A stretch of DNA of 64,000 nucleotides from Caulobacter zeae (GTDB lineage Bacteria > Pseudomonadota > Alphaproteobacteria > Caulobacterales > Caulobacteraceae). Both the position numbers and the translations under genes were made by a program. Positions 1 through 8,376 of this stretch are shown here, piece after piece. The DNA lies in NCBI RefSeq assembly GCF_002858925.1, contig NZ_PJRS01000040.1, forward strand, positions 62,001 through 126,000, written 5' to 3'. Position 1 is the stretch's first letter, and every line of letters begins with the position of its first letter. The notes under the pieces are model-generated. The model did no database searches and had not been told where the DNA came from. It saw nothing but the letters and a program-made list of their open reading frames with translations.

Positions 1-426
1 GCCACCCTATGGACCACGGCCCACAAGGCCTCGTTCTCGATGGACCTGATGCGCTACTCCGACGAGGCGCCCAAGAACATCATGGACTACCTGTTCGTCG
101 AGCTCCTGCAGTGGGGCAAGGCGGAGGGCTATACGGCGTTCGAGTTCGGCATGGCCCCGCTGGCGGGCCTGGACGACCGGCCGCTGGCCCCGATCATGTC
201 GCGCGTGGGTCGCCTGCTCTACGAGCGCGGCGAGGGAATCTACAATTTCCAGGGCGTGCGCCGCTACAAGGACAAGTACGACCCCGTCTGGCAGCCGCGC
301 TACATTGCCGCGCCTCGACGCTGGGCCATCCCTTTCCTGCTCGCCGACATCGGCCTGTTGTCGTCCGGCGGCATGTCCGGCCTGACGAAAAGGCCGCGGC
401 CTAATAGCGCGGGTCGCCCGTCTTAA
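1..426 (+). CDS. mprF: MprF-like (DUF2156) C-terminal fragment
   Basis: Only the last 141 codons are present, and the gene enters from the left edge. The visible part resembles the C-terminal acyltransferase-fold domain (DUF2156) of bifunctional phosphatidylglycerol lysyltransferases. Recognisable stretches are the MDLMRYS segment, a FEFGMAPLAGL loop near residue 50 and FQGVRRYKDKYDPVWQPRY near residue 85, a typical end for this family. In the family this domain transfers an aminoacyl group from tRNA to a membrane lipid, and an N-terminal membrane part flips the product. That membrane part cannot be checked here. The last 26 bases overlap the convergent gene on the other strand. The family is fairly secure; the lipid substrate is not shown. 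Confidence 0.8.
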   Translation, partial: ATLWTTAHKASFSMDLMRYSDEAPKNIMDYLFVELLQWGKAEGYTAFEFGMAPLAGLDDRPLAPIMSRVGRLLYERGEGIYNFQGVRRYKDKYDPVWQPRYIAAPRRWAIPFLLADIGLLSSGGMSGLTKRPRPNSAGRPS

Positions 427-613
427 AGCCCAGAAGATTGAGCGCGTGAGCGGCCAGAAGCAGGGTCGCCACCGCCGTCGCCATCATCATCGGGCGCCAC
501 GGCGCCATGCGCGGACCCTTTGCCGGGTTGGAAGGGCGCGCGCCCAGCCAGCCGAACAGCACGGTGAGGGCGAGCGTGGTCGCGCCCGCGATCAGGGTGA
601 GGGTCATGTCCAT
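401..613 (-). CDS. Small two-helix membrane protein
   Basis: This 70-residue protein has two predicted membrane helices, at about residues 5-25 and 42-63. A short basic loop (SNPAKGPRMAPWRP) separates them. I do not recognise a family. The start is an ATG reading toward the left, and the gene is divergent from podJ, so the 614-815 interval probably holds both promoters. Its 3' end overlaps the end of the mprF-like gene by 26 bases on the opposite strand. Conventional helix-loop-helix composition and placement argue that it is real, but no function can be given. Confidence 0.6.
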   Translation of the reverse strand: MDMTLTLIAGATTLALTVLFGWLGARPSNPAKGPRMAPWRPMMMATAVATLLLAAHALNLLGFKTGDPRY

Positions 614-652
614 GGGCCGCAGATGGCCTGCGACAATCGGTCTGGCAATAGG

Positions 653-813
653 TTAATACGCATTAACACATTGGAACCAAATCCTCTGTACATACCTTGG
701 TAACTGTGTCTGTTAACCTGTCCACAGGAACGCTAAATCTAGCGTTTACCGTCGCGTTTACACGCTAGGAATCGGTGACTAGCGTGGGTCCCCAGGTGCG
801 GGGAGAGCGATTC
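653..813 (+). promoter_or_regulatory. podJ upstream control region
   Basis: The 202-base gap before podJ is rich in short symmetric motifs. At 652-667 there is an inverted repeat GTTAAT-ACGC-ATTAAC. It resembles a CtrA site but has a spacer of six instead of seven between the TTAA halves. CTGTCCACA at 718-726 matches the DnaA box TTATCCACA in seven of nine positions. CGCTA-AATC-TAGCG lies at 731-744, and GCGTTTAC occurs twice just after it. GANTC sites, the CcrM methylation target, lie at 769-773 and 809-813. In Caulobacter podJ is known to be cell-cycle controlled, with DnaA and GcrA implicated. Assigning these motifs to those proteins is inference. Confidence 0.4.
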
Positions 814-815
814 GC

Positions 816-3809
816 ATGACTGCTGCAGCGCCATGGAGCGTAAAGGGAATTGACCCGAAGGCACGGGAGGTCGCCAAGGACCTCGCCCGTCGCTCGGGCA
901 TGACCCTTGGCGAGTGGTTGAACCGGATGATCATCGAGGGTGATTCAGCCGGTTTCGACGCGCCTCCCGCCGATCCCGTTAACGATACTGGTCGTTCGAA
1001 CGGCCGCTCTGTTTACCTTGAAGCCGATCGCGCCGAGGCGCCGCCGCGCATCGAGGCGCCTGAGCATCCCGCCGACGAGGTGGGCCGCATGGCGTCGGCG
1101 CTTGACCGCCTGACCCAGCGCATCGAGGTCGCCGAGGCCCGCTCGGCCCAGGCCATCACCGGCATCGACCAGTCCGTGCGCGGCGCGTTGCAGCGCCTGT
1201 CGCATTCCGAACGCGAGCAGATCGCCGTCGCCGCCCGCTTCGAGGGCCTGGCCGACGAGATCAAGACCGAGCAGGGCCGCAACGCCGAGCGCCTGCGCCG
1301 CATCGAGAACGAAGCCGCCGGCCCGCGCTCGGCCGAGGCCCTGCGCGCGCTGGAAAGCGCCGTCGGCCGCGTGGCCAACCACCTGTACGAAGGCGAAGGC
1401 CGCACCCGCGAGACCCTGGCGGCCCTGGAAGCCAAGGTCGCCGCCCAAGCCGCCGCGCCCGCCGCCGGCCTCGTCGACGAGGTCGTCGCCCGCCTGCAGG
1501 AACGCCTGGAAGCCGCCGAGGCCCGCACCGCCGATGCGTTGCAGCAACTGGGTGGTTCGTTCCAGGCGCTGGACACCCGCTTGTCGGCCGTCGAGGGCGA
1601 GGGCGGCAGCGCCCAGAAGCGCCTCGAGGAACTGGCTGGCGGCCTTACCGCCCGCATGGAGGCCGCGCGCGCCGAGATGGCCGCCAAGCTGCGCGAGACG
1701 GCCGACGGCCGCTTCGACCGCATGGAGCGCAAGCTGGGCGAGATGACCGCCCACATCCAGGCCGCCGAAGCCCGCTCGGCCCAGGCGATCGAGCGCATGG
1801 GCCGCGAGGTCGTCGGCCTGGCCGACGCCTTCAACCGCCGCATTCAGACCTCCGAAGCCCGCCAGGCCAACGCCATCGAGCAGGTCGGCGGCGAGGTGGC
1901 CCGCATCGCTTCGAGCGTCGAGCACAAGCTGAACCGCGCCGACAGCGTCCAGGCCCAGGCCCTCGAGAAGCTGGGCGTCGAGATCGCGCGCATCACCGAG
2001 AAGCTGGCCGAGCGCATCAGCGCCTCTGAGCGTCGCAACGCCCTGGCCATCGACGACGTCGGCGACCAGGTGGTCAGGGTCACCGACCGCCTGAACCAGC
2101 GCGCCGAGCGCAGCTCGCAGGAACTGATCGACCGCATCCGCCAGTCGGAGGAGCGCACCGCGCGCCTGCTCGACGAGGCCCGCGAGAAGATCGACACCCG
2201 CCTGGCCGACGCCCAGCGTCGCCTGGCCGAGACCCCGACCCCCGCGCCGGCGCCGGCTCGTGCTGCCGCGCCCGCGGCTTCGCCGTTCGACGCCGACCGC
2301 TTCTCATTCGGCGCCGAGGCTGTCTCCGAGGACGTGTTCGACCAGCCGGCCTTCCCGCAGGCGACCTTCCAGGCCCCCGCCGTCGCCCCGCAGGCCGCCG
2401 CGCCGGCCCCGACCGTCGACAGCGGCTGGTCGGCCTCCAGCGGCTTCGACGCCGACTTCCCGGTCGAGGAGCCCGAGGCTCCCGGCTTCGCCGACGAGGA
2501 CTTCGAGGCCGCCGACGGCTTCTCCGCGACCCCGCGCATCGAGGCGCCGTCGTTCGAGGCCGACGCCTTCGATCCCGAGCCCGAACTGCCGATGGCGCCG
2601 GCCCGCGCCCTGTCGACCCGCGAGGTGATCGAGCAGGCCCGCGCCGCCGCCCGCGCCGCGGCCGCCGGCGCCGAAACCAAGGCCAAGGCGAAGACCAAGG
2701 CCGACAAGGCCGCGGCCAAGTCGCTGTTCGCCGGCTTCGGCAAGGCGCTGCAGAAGAAGGACAAGCGCACGTCCTCGACCCTGGTCACCGCGCTGCTGGT
2801 CTCGGCCGGGGCCGCGGCCCTGGGCGTCGGCACGGCCGGCCTGACCCTGCTGCCCAAGGACAACGACGGCGCGCTCAACGACCGCGTGGCCCGCGCCATC
2901 GCCGGTCGCGCCGCCGACATCGAGATCAAGACGGGCGAAGCCGACACCACGCCGGCCCAGCCGCGCGTGGCCATGGCCGTCGTCACGCCCGCCGCCCAGC
3001 CGGGCGCGGCCCAGGCGTCCGCCGAGGCCGAGGCGCCGGCGCCCGCCGCCGTCGACGAGGGCGCTGCCCTGTTCGCCGAGGCGGTCAGCCGCCTGGAAGC
3101 CAAGGATCGCGGCGGCCTGGTTCCGCTGCGCAAGGCCGCCAATCTGGGCCAGCCCAAGGCCCAGTTCCTGCTCGCCAAGATGGCCGAGATGGGCGAGGGC
3201 GGCGTCAAGAAGGACCTGGTCGAGGCCCGCCGCTGGTACGAGCGCGCGGCCCAGGGCGGCGATCCCAGCGCCATGCACAACATCGCCCTGTTCGCCTATC
3301 GCGGCGACGGCGGGGCCAAGAACCTGACCACGGCCGCCAACTGGTTCCGCAAGGCCGCCGAGACCGGCCTGGTCGACAGCCAGTTCAACCTGGCCCAACT
3401 GTACGAGAACGGTCGCGGCGTCGCCCAGAACCCCGCCGAGGCCTATCGCTGGTACCTGATCGCGGCTCGCGCCGGCGACGCCGACGCCCGCGGTCGGGCC
3501 TCGGCCCTGCGCGGCCAGCTGACGCCGGAAAGCCAGCGCATCGCCGAACGCTCGGCCGAAGCCTTCCGCTCGCGCCTGGCCGCCGCGCCGCGCACGACGC
3601 AAGTGGCGACCGCCGCCGCGCCGTCGGCCGGCACGGCCACCGCCCAGCGCGCGTTGTCCAGTCTCGGCTACTACCAAGGCCCCAAGGACGGCGTTTCGTC
3701 GCCAGCCCTGCGCATGGCCGTCCAGGCCTATCAGCGCGACCAGAACCTGCCGGCCTCCGGCGCCTTGGACGGCGAGACCCTGAACCGCCTGTCGGCCTTC
3801 GCGCGCTGA
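816..3809 (+). CDS. podJ: PodJ-like polar organelle development protein
   Basis: The protein has 997 residues and the layout of Caulobacter PodJ. A short N-terminal segment (WSVKGIDPKAREVAKDLARR onward) looks like a ribbon-helix-type motif. A long Ala/Glu/Arg-rich coiled coil spans roughly residues 80-470, followed by an acidic proline-rich linker. One membrane helix lies at about 653-675. Three Sel1-type repeats lie at about 780-895 and a peptidoglycan-binding-like domain at about 940-997. PodJ marks the new pole and recruits factors for pili and holdfast. The cytoplasmic coiled coil does the recruiting, and the periplasmic part faces the wall and is cut by proteolysis. The length is close to the roughly 970 residues of the C. 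crescentus protein. The gene stands alone with a strong regulatory-looking upstream region. Confidence 0.87.
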   Translation: MTAAAPWSVKGIDPKAREVAKDLARRSGMTLGEWLNRMIIEGDSAGFDAPPADPVNDTGRSNGRSVYLEADRAEAPPRIEAPEHPADEVGRMASALDRLTQRIEVAEARSAQAITGIDQSVRGALQRLSHSEREQIAVAARFEGLADEIKTEQGRNAERLRRIENEAAGPRSAEALRALESAVGRVANHLYEGEGRTRETLAALEAKVAAQAAAPAAGLVDEVVARLQERLEAAEARTADALQQLGGSFQALDTRLSAVEGEGGSAQKRLEELAGGLTARMEAARAEMAAKLRETADGRFDRMERKLGEMTAHIQAAEARSAQAIERMGREVVGLADAFNRRIQTSEARQANAIEQVGGEVARIASSVEHKLNRADSVQAQALEKLGVEIARITEKLAERISASERRNALAIDDVGDQVVRVTDRLNQRAERSSQELIDRIRQSEERTARLLDEAREKIDTRLADAQRRLAETPTPAPAPARAAAPAASPFDADRFSFGAEAVSEDVFDQPAFPQATFQAPAVAPQAAAPAPTVDSGWSASSGFDADFPVEEPEAPGFADEDFEAADGFSATPRIEAPSFEADAFDPEPELPMAPARALSTREVIEQARAAARAAAAGAETKAKAKTKADKAAAKSLFAGFGKALQKKDKRTSSTLVTALLVSAGAAALGVGTAGLTLLPKDNDGALNDRVARAIAGRAADIEIKTGEADTTPAQPRVAMAVVTPAAQPGAAQASAEAEAPAPAAVDEGAALFAEAVSRLEAKDRGGLVPLRKAANLGQPKAQFLLAKMAEMGEGGVKKDLVEARRWYERAAQGGDPSAMHNIALFAYRGDGGAKNLTTAANWFRKAAETGLVDSQFNLAQLYENGRGVAQNPAEAYRWYLIAARAGDADARGRASALRGQLTPESQRIAERSAEAFRSRLAAAPRTTQVATAAAPSAGTATAQRALSSLGYYQGPKDGVSSPALRMAVQAYQRDQNLPASGALDGETLNRLSAFAR

Positions 3810-3835
3810 TCTCAGCCCGGGCCCGAAGTTCGCAA

Positions 3836-3866
3836 GCGCCCTCGAAGCCCGCTCCGGGGGCGTTTT
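3836..3866 (+). terminator. Probable podJ terminator
   Basis: A GCGCCC/GGGCG stem beginning 27 bases after the podJ stop is followed directly by TTTT, as in a Rho-independent terminator. The loop is long (about 15 bases), so the structure is only moderately convincing. Confidence 0.45.
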
Positions 3867-4052
3867 GCTGTCCACTTCCAGCGTGGACCTCGCCGCCGAC
3901 CTCGGTAATAGTCACCGTTTCGACGCAAACCGGGCCGGGTGAAACAATCCCAGGCGCGGTTCGGACTAGGGTTTGCGCGATCGGCCGGGACGCCGGCGGT
4001 CGCGGACGGGGCGGGGGAAGGCCTTCGGGCCTGCCGGAGGAGTGACGAGCTG

Positions 4053-4514
4053 ATGACGGATCACGTGACCGAACGCGTGCCGGTTCCGCGCGCCGTATGG
4101 GTGTTCGGCCTTTGCACGCTGGCGCCCTTCGTCATCGCCTCGGGGCTGTTCTGCTACGGACCCCAGGGCCAGCGCGGCCCGGCGCTGGTGGCGCTGCTGG
4201 CCTATTCGACGGCGATGCTCTCGTATCTCGGCGGCGTGCGCTGCGGGCTCGAGATCGACCACGTCCAGCCCCGCTGGATGACGCTGGGCCTGTCTCTGCT
4301 GCCGCCGCTGGCCGGCGTGGCCCTGATGCTGGGAGCCGAGCGCTTCGGCGCCGCCTGGCAGCTTTCCGGCTTCCTCTTCGTGTTCCTGCTGCAATGGCTG
4401 TGGGACGTCACCAGCCACGAGGGCCCCGCCTGGCGTCCGCGCCTGCGCACCCTGCTGACCACCGGCGCGGCCCTGTCGCTGGCCTTCGCGCTCGAGCAGG
4501 CGCTGGCGCTTTAG
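4053..4514 (+). CDS. DUF3429 family membrane protein
   Basis: The protein has 153 residues and about five membrane helices, near residues 13-34, 39-61, 72-92, 98-116 and 130-153. Between helices it carries the GGVRCGLEID and LQWLWDV-type segments seen in DUF3429 proteins of Proteobacteria. The function of that family is unknown. I chose the ATG at 4053 because a GGAGG sequence lies about 12 bases upstream and the earlier in-frame sequence does not look like protein. The stop overlaps the stop of the convergent lipoprotein gene by four bases (TTAG), so both genes end on the same site. Confidence 0.75.
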   Translation: MTDHVTERVPVPRAVWVFGLCTLAPFVIASGLFCYGPQGQRGPALVALLAYSTAMLSYLGGVRCGLEIDHVQPRWMTLGLSLLPPLAGVALMLGAERFGAAWQLSGFLFVFLLQWLWDVTSHEGPAWRPRLRTLLTTGAALSLAFALEQALAL

Positions 4515-4852
4515 CGCGTCGCAACGGCCTTGCGCGCCAGCGGATCGTCGAGGCAGGCCTTGGCCACCGCGTGGTTCAGCTTGGCCTTCTTTCTTTCCAG
4601 CCTGTGGGTCAGCGCGCCGCCCGCGGCGGCGCCGGCGAAGGGCATGACCACGTTGCCGCCCACGCCGACCACGGCGCGGACGATGCGGTGCTCGTTATAC
4701 TGCTCGGCCTCGGCGCGGGCCTTGCGGCACCTGGCGCTGTCGTAGCGCGGATGGCTGGCGTCGAGCCTGGCGACGGTGTCGCGCGGGGCGGGATTGCTGG
4801 CGCAGGCCGACAGCACCAGGAGGGCGGCGAGGCTCGGGATCAGCGGACGCAT
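4511..4852 (-). CDS. Small lipoprotein with glycine-rich segment
   Basis: This 113-residue protein starts with a lipoprotein signal peptide ending in LSAC, with the acylated Cys near residue 17. The mature part is short and basic, with a central hydrophobic glycine-rich stretch (VVGVGGNVVMPFAGAAAGGA) of the kind found in glycine-zipper lipoproteins. It would be exported and anchored to a membrane in the envelope. I do not recognise a specific family. It converges on the DUF3429 gene and shares its stop region. No operon partner is evident. Confidence 0.7.
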   Translation of the reverse strand: MRPLIPSLAALLVLSACASNPAPRDTVARLDASHPRYDSARCRKARAEAEQYNEHRIVRAVVGVGGNVVMPFAGAAAGGALTHRLERKKAKLNHAVAKACLDDPLARKAVATR

Positions 4853-4953
4853 GGAGCGGGGTCTCCCTGGTGGAGGTTTCCGGGCAAACGCCGGTGATCG
4901 CTGGAGCGATCCCAGGGTGAAGCTTGGAGCGCTGGGCGTGGTCCTCGGTCGCC

Positions 4954-5664
4954 TCAGTCCGGCCGCAGAGACTTGGGACCTACCGCGTGCACCCGCTTGC
5001 CGCCCAGCGCGCCGGCCAGGGGCGGGGCGGAAAACAGGCCCGCGAACGCCGCGTCGAGGATGTTGAGGCCGCCGGCATAGGCCCCGAAGGCCGGCAGGAT
5101 CAGGCGCTGGCCGTCGGTGACGAAACAGCGCCTGCGCACGCTGCCGCGACCGCTGGAGACCCGCGCCGCCGGGTGCAGGTGGCCTGCCACCTCGCCGGGC
5201 TGCGGGCCGGGCTCGGGCTCGTGGCGCAGGATCAGGCCGCCGATGGCCATCTCGTCGATCACCTGGCCGGGCAGGGCGCGCGGACCGTCGGCGTCGTGGT
5301 TGCCCACCGCCCAGATCAGGTCGCGGCCGACTGACAACGCGCGCAGGCGCTCGGCGTCATCGGCGGCGAGACGATCCTCGGCCGCACCGTCGTGGAAGCT
5401 GTCGCCCAGGAAGATCAGCGTCGCTGGCGCCAGGGCCGCGACCTCGGCTTCCAGCCGCGCCAGGGTCTCGCGGGTGTCGTAGGGCGGCAGCATCTGGCCG
5501 AAACGCGCGGCGTAGGACGAGCCCTTCTCGAAGTGCAGGTCGGCGACGACCAGGGCGCGCTCGGCTTCCAGCCACAGGGCGCCGGAGCCGCGCAGCACCA
5601 CCGTTCGCTGGGCCACCAGCACCGCCAGGCCGCCACAGTCTCTGGACTGGAACCTGGTCATCAA
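4954..5664 (-). CDS. pdeM: Ligase-associated phosphoesterase PdeM
   Basis: This 236-residue calcineurin-like metallophosphoesterase has its metal-binding motifs in the expected order: VVADLHFEK, FLGDSFHD, AVGNHDAD and GHLHPAAR. It fits the PdeM family, which in many bacteria is encoded with an Lhr-type helicase, an exonuclease and an ATP-dependent ligase, and is linked to DNA repair. Here its start overlaps the helicase stop by four bases (ATGA at 5661-5664), so the two are translated from one message. The ligase and exonuclease members are not in this window. The DNA substrate is inferred from the family. Confidence 0.88.
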   Translation of the reverse strand: MMTRFQSRDCGGLAVLVAQRTVVLRGSGALWLEAERALVVADLHFEKGSSYAARFGQMLPPYDTRETLARLEAEVAALAPATLIFLGDSFHDGAAEDRLAADDAERLRALSVGRDLIWAVGNHDADGPRALPGQVIDEMAIGGLILRHEPEPGPQPGEVAGHLHPAARVSSGRGSVRRRCFVTDGQRLILPAFGAYAGGLNILDAAFAGLFSAPPLAGALGGKRVHAVGPKSLRPD

Positions 5665-8246
5665 GACAGCGCCTCCGCGATCAGGTCTTCCTCCGCCTCG
5701 GCCAGGATCATGTCGCTGGCCGCGTCGCCCGGGGCGCGCTCGCGGCCGATCTCCAGCATGATCGGCACGGCGAAGGGCGAAACCTTGTCCAGCGCCGCAT
5801 GGCGGATGCGGCCCTTGATACGGGCCAGAAGGTCGCCCAGCCGCGCCACGTCCAGCTGGCCGGTCGCCGCGTCGGCGCGGGCGCAGCGCAGCAAGAGGTG
5901 GTCGGGCTGGTGCTTGCGCAGCACGTCGTAGATCAGGTCGGTCGAGAAGGTCACCTGCCGGCCCGACTTCTCCTCGCCGGGATAGCGCCGCTCGATCAGG
6001 CCGCCGACCAGGGCGCAGGCCTTGAAGGCGCGCTTCATCAGGAAGCTCTCGTTCAGCCAGTCCTCGAGATCGTCGCCCAGCATGTCCTGGTCGAAGAGGT
6101 CATCGAGGTCCAGCTCGTCCATCGGCTTCAGCGACCAGATGTTCAGCGCGTAGTCGTTGCAGACGAAGCCCAGCGGCCCGACGCCCAGGCGGTCCAGCCG
6201 GCGGGTCAGCAGCATCGCCAGGGTGGTGTGGGCCAACCGTCCCTCGAACGGATACATGACCATGTGGAACCGCTTCCCGCGAGGAAAGGTCTCCAGCAGC
6301 ATCTCGTCCTCGTCGGGGATCCGCGAACGGGCCTTCTGGTAAGCCATCCACTCCTGCACGTCCGGGGGCAGGGCGGTCCATTCGGTCTCGTCGTGCATCA
6401 TCTTGCGCACGCGCGACGCCAGATAGGTCGAGAGCGGGAACTTCGAGCCGCCCCAGCTGGGCATCTTCGGGTCCTTGGCCGGGGCGGGGCTGACATAGGC
6501 GTCGGCGCCCACCAGGCTGTTGAACTGCCAGACTTGGCCGGCGAACACGAAGGTGTCGCCCGGCGTCAGCTGCTCGAAATAGCCTTCCTCGGCCTCGCCG
6601 ATCTTGCGACCTCCCATGGGGCGCCGGCCGCCGCCGATACGGACGTTGACCACCGCCGGCGAGACGATGGCGCCGACGTTCATGCGGTGGCGCTGGACGA
6701 CTTGCGCGTTGCGGGCCTTCCAGAAGCCGTCGGCGTCCTCGACGATCCGGCGGAAGCGGTCGTAGGTCTTCAGGGCATAGCCGCCGGTCGAGACGAAATC
6801 GACGACGGTCTCGAAGTCTTCCCATGACAGGTCGGCATAGGGCCCGGCGGTGCGGACTTCGTCATAGAGATCGACCAGCCTGAAGGGCTCGGAGCAGGCG
6901 CAGCCCATCACGTGCTGGGCCAGGACGTCGAGGGCGCCGATGCGGGCCGGCTCGCCGTCGAGGTGGTTTTCCAGGATAGCGTCGGCGGCGGCGCGGCACT
7001 CCAGCATCTCGAAGCGGCTGGCGGGCACGAAGAGGGCGCGGCTGGGCTCGTCCAGGCGGTGATTGGCCCGGCCGATCCGCTGGACCATCCTGGAGGCCCC
7101 CTTGGGCGCGGCCAGCTGGATGACGAGGTCGACGTCGCCCCAGTCGATGCCCATGTCCAGCGTCGAGGTGCAGACGACGGCGCGAAGGTCGCCGCGCGCC
7201 ATGGCCGCCTCGACCTTGCGCCGCTGCTCGGCCGACAGGCTGCCGTGGTGCAGGGCGATCGGCAGGCCCTCGTCGTTGAGCTTCCACAGCTCCTGGAAGG
7301 CGAACTCGGCCTGGAAGCGGGTGTTGACGAAGATCAGCGCCGTGCGGGACTGGCGGATGATCTCGTAGACCTCGGCCATGGCGTGCTGGGCGGTGTGTCC
7401 CGCCCACGGCACGCGGCCGCCGGAGACGAGGACCTCCACGACCGGCTGGGCGCCGCCGGAGCCGAGGACGAGGTCGACGGACGAGATCGATGAACGAGGA
7501 ACCTCCCCCCGTGGGGGAGGCGATCGCGTAGCGATCGGAGGGGGGAGGGCGTCCGGCGTTTCGGAAGCTGAAACCGCCCCCCCTCCGGCCCTCCGGGCCA
7601 TCTCCCCCGGAGGGGGAGGATCTTGTTGCTTACCAAGCCACCGCCGCACCAGGTCCGGGTCATCGACCGTCGCCGACAGCCCCACCCGCCGCATGCGCGG
7701 CGCGAAGGTCTGAAGCCGCGCGATGTCCAGCGCCAGCAGGTCGCCGCGCTTGGAGGGCCACATGGCGTGGGCCTCGTCGACGATCACGCACGACATGTCG
7801 GCGAAATACTCCCGCGCGCCCTCCCAGGCGCAGAACAGGGCCAGTTGCTCGGGCGTGGTCAAAAGGATGTCGGGCGGGCGGATGCGCTGGCGGGCCTTGC
7901 GGCTCTCGCCGGTGTCGCCGGTTCGGCTCTCCGCGACGATCGAGAGGCCCATCTCGCGGATGGGCGTCATCAGGTTGCGCTCGACGTCGACGGCCAGCGC
8001 CTTCAGCGGCGAGATGTAGAGGGTGTGGATCCCGGCGGGCGCGTTTCGCGGCGGGCGCTCGTAGAGCTCGATCAGGCTGGGCAGGAAGCCCGCAAGGGTC
8101 TTGCCGCCGCCGGTGGGCGCGATCAGCAGGGCGTCGCGGCCGGCCCTGGCCTTCTCGATCATCGCCAGCTGGTGGGCGCGCGGCGACCAGCCGCGGGTGG
8201 CGAACCACTCGGAGAAACGCGGGGGAAGCAGGTCGGCCGGAACCAT
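5661..8246 (-). CDS. Ligase-associated DEXH helicase, Lhr type
   Basis: This 861-residue superfamily 2 helicase has Walker A APTGGGKT near residue 43, VDEAHAMWPSKRGD near 137 and GLSATVDDPDLVRRWL near 195. The second helicase domain includes LHHGSLSAEQRRKVE, TSTLDMGIDWGDVD and QRIGRANHR, followed by the long Lhr C-terminal part. These features match the helicase paired with PdeM in ligase-associated DNA damage response clusters. Residues about 210-249 are a low-complexity proline and glycine stretch encoded by a palindromic repeat (7502-7619). It lies in the linker after the SAT motif, just before the usual VDLVLGSGGAQP segment. The reading frame stays open, so the enzyme may carry this extra peptide. 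It heads an operon with pdeM. Confidence 0.88.
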   Translation of the reverse strand: MVPADLLPPRFSEWFATRGWSPRAHQLAMIEKARAGRDALLIAPTGGGKTLAGFLPSLIELYERPPRNAPAGIHTLYISPLKALAVDVERNLMTPIREMGLSIVAESRTGDTGESRKARQRIRPPDILLTTPEQLALFCAWEGAREYFADMSCVIVDEAHAMWPSKRGDLLALDIARLQTFAPRMRRVGLSATVDDPDLVRRWLGKQQDPPPPGEMARRAGGGAVSASETPDALPPPIATRSPPPRGEVPRSSISSVDLVLGSGGAQPVVEVLVSGGRVPWAGHTAQHAMAEVYEIIRQSRTALIFVNTRFQAEFAFQELWKLNDEGLPIALHHGSLSAEQRRKVEAAMARGDLRAVVCTSTLDMGIDWGDVDLVIQLAAPKGASRMVQRIGRANHRLDEPSRALFVPASRFEMLECRAAADAILENHLDGEPARIGALDVLAQHVMGCACSEPFRLVDLYDEVRTAGPYADLSWEDFETVVDFVSTGGYALKTYDRFRRIVEDADGFWKARNAQVVQRHRMNVGAIVSPAVVNVRIGGGRRPMGGRKIGEAEEGYFEQLTPGDTFVFAGQVWQFNSLVGADAYVSPAPAKDPKMPSWGGSKFPLSTYLASRVRKMMHDETEWTALPPDVQEWMAYQKARSRIPDEDEMLLETFPRGKRFHMVMYPFEGRLAHTTLAMLLTRRLDRLGVGPLGFVCNDYALNIWSLKPMDELDLDDLFDQDMLGDDLEDWLNESFLMKRAFKACALVGGLIERRYPGEEKSGRQVTFSTDLIYDVLRKHQPDHLLLRCARADAATGQLDVARLGDLLARIKGRIRHAALDKVSPFAVPIMLEIGRERAPGDAASDMILAEAEEDLIAEALS
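7502..7619. repeat. Palindromic repeat (type A) inside the helicase CDS
   Basis: Both ends fold as hairpins: CCTCCCCC with GGGGGAGG at 7502-7520, and CTCCCCC with GGGGGAG ending at 7619. A second perfect hairpin, CGATCGC-GTA-GCGATCG, lies at 7521-7537. The whole unit is also an imperfect inverted repeat. The same organisation recurs between genes at 29594-29725 and 51020-51146, which shows that this is a dispersed element rather than native helicase sequence. It is read in frame, giving about 40 extra residues. Confidence 0.85.
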
Positions 8247-8376
8247 CGCGGTGGCTATAGCATGTTCCTGTTCTGTTTCTGGCGGGGAATCGACTTAGCC
8301 GCAAAGAACGATGTGCGAAGTTTGCCCTCGTTCGCCAAGCTTCCTAGGGTCGGCTCCGAAAATCTCGGAGTTCGCC

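Noticed and set aside
653..666. True CtrA box before podJ
   Set aside because: The TTAA halves are six bases apart rather than seven, so I list it only as CtrA-like.
945..1925. Long open frames antisense to podJ and tipN
   Set aside because: They follow from the GC-rich third positions of the real genes and have low-complexity Ala/Arg/Gly composition with no domains.
3966..4418. Antisense frame opposite the DUF3429 gene
   Set aside because: Its composition is Gln/Arg/His-rich with no motifs, as expected from a shadow frame of a membrane protein gene.
7490..7630. Helicase gene split by the repeat into a pseudogene
   Set aside because: The frame remains open with no stop, and all helicase motifs are present on both sides.
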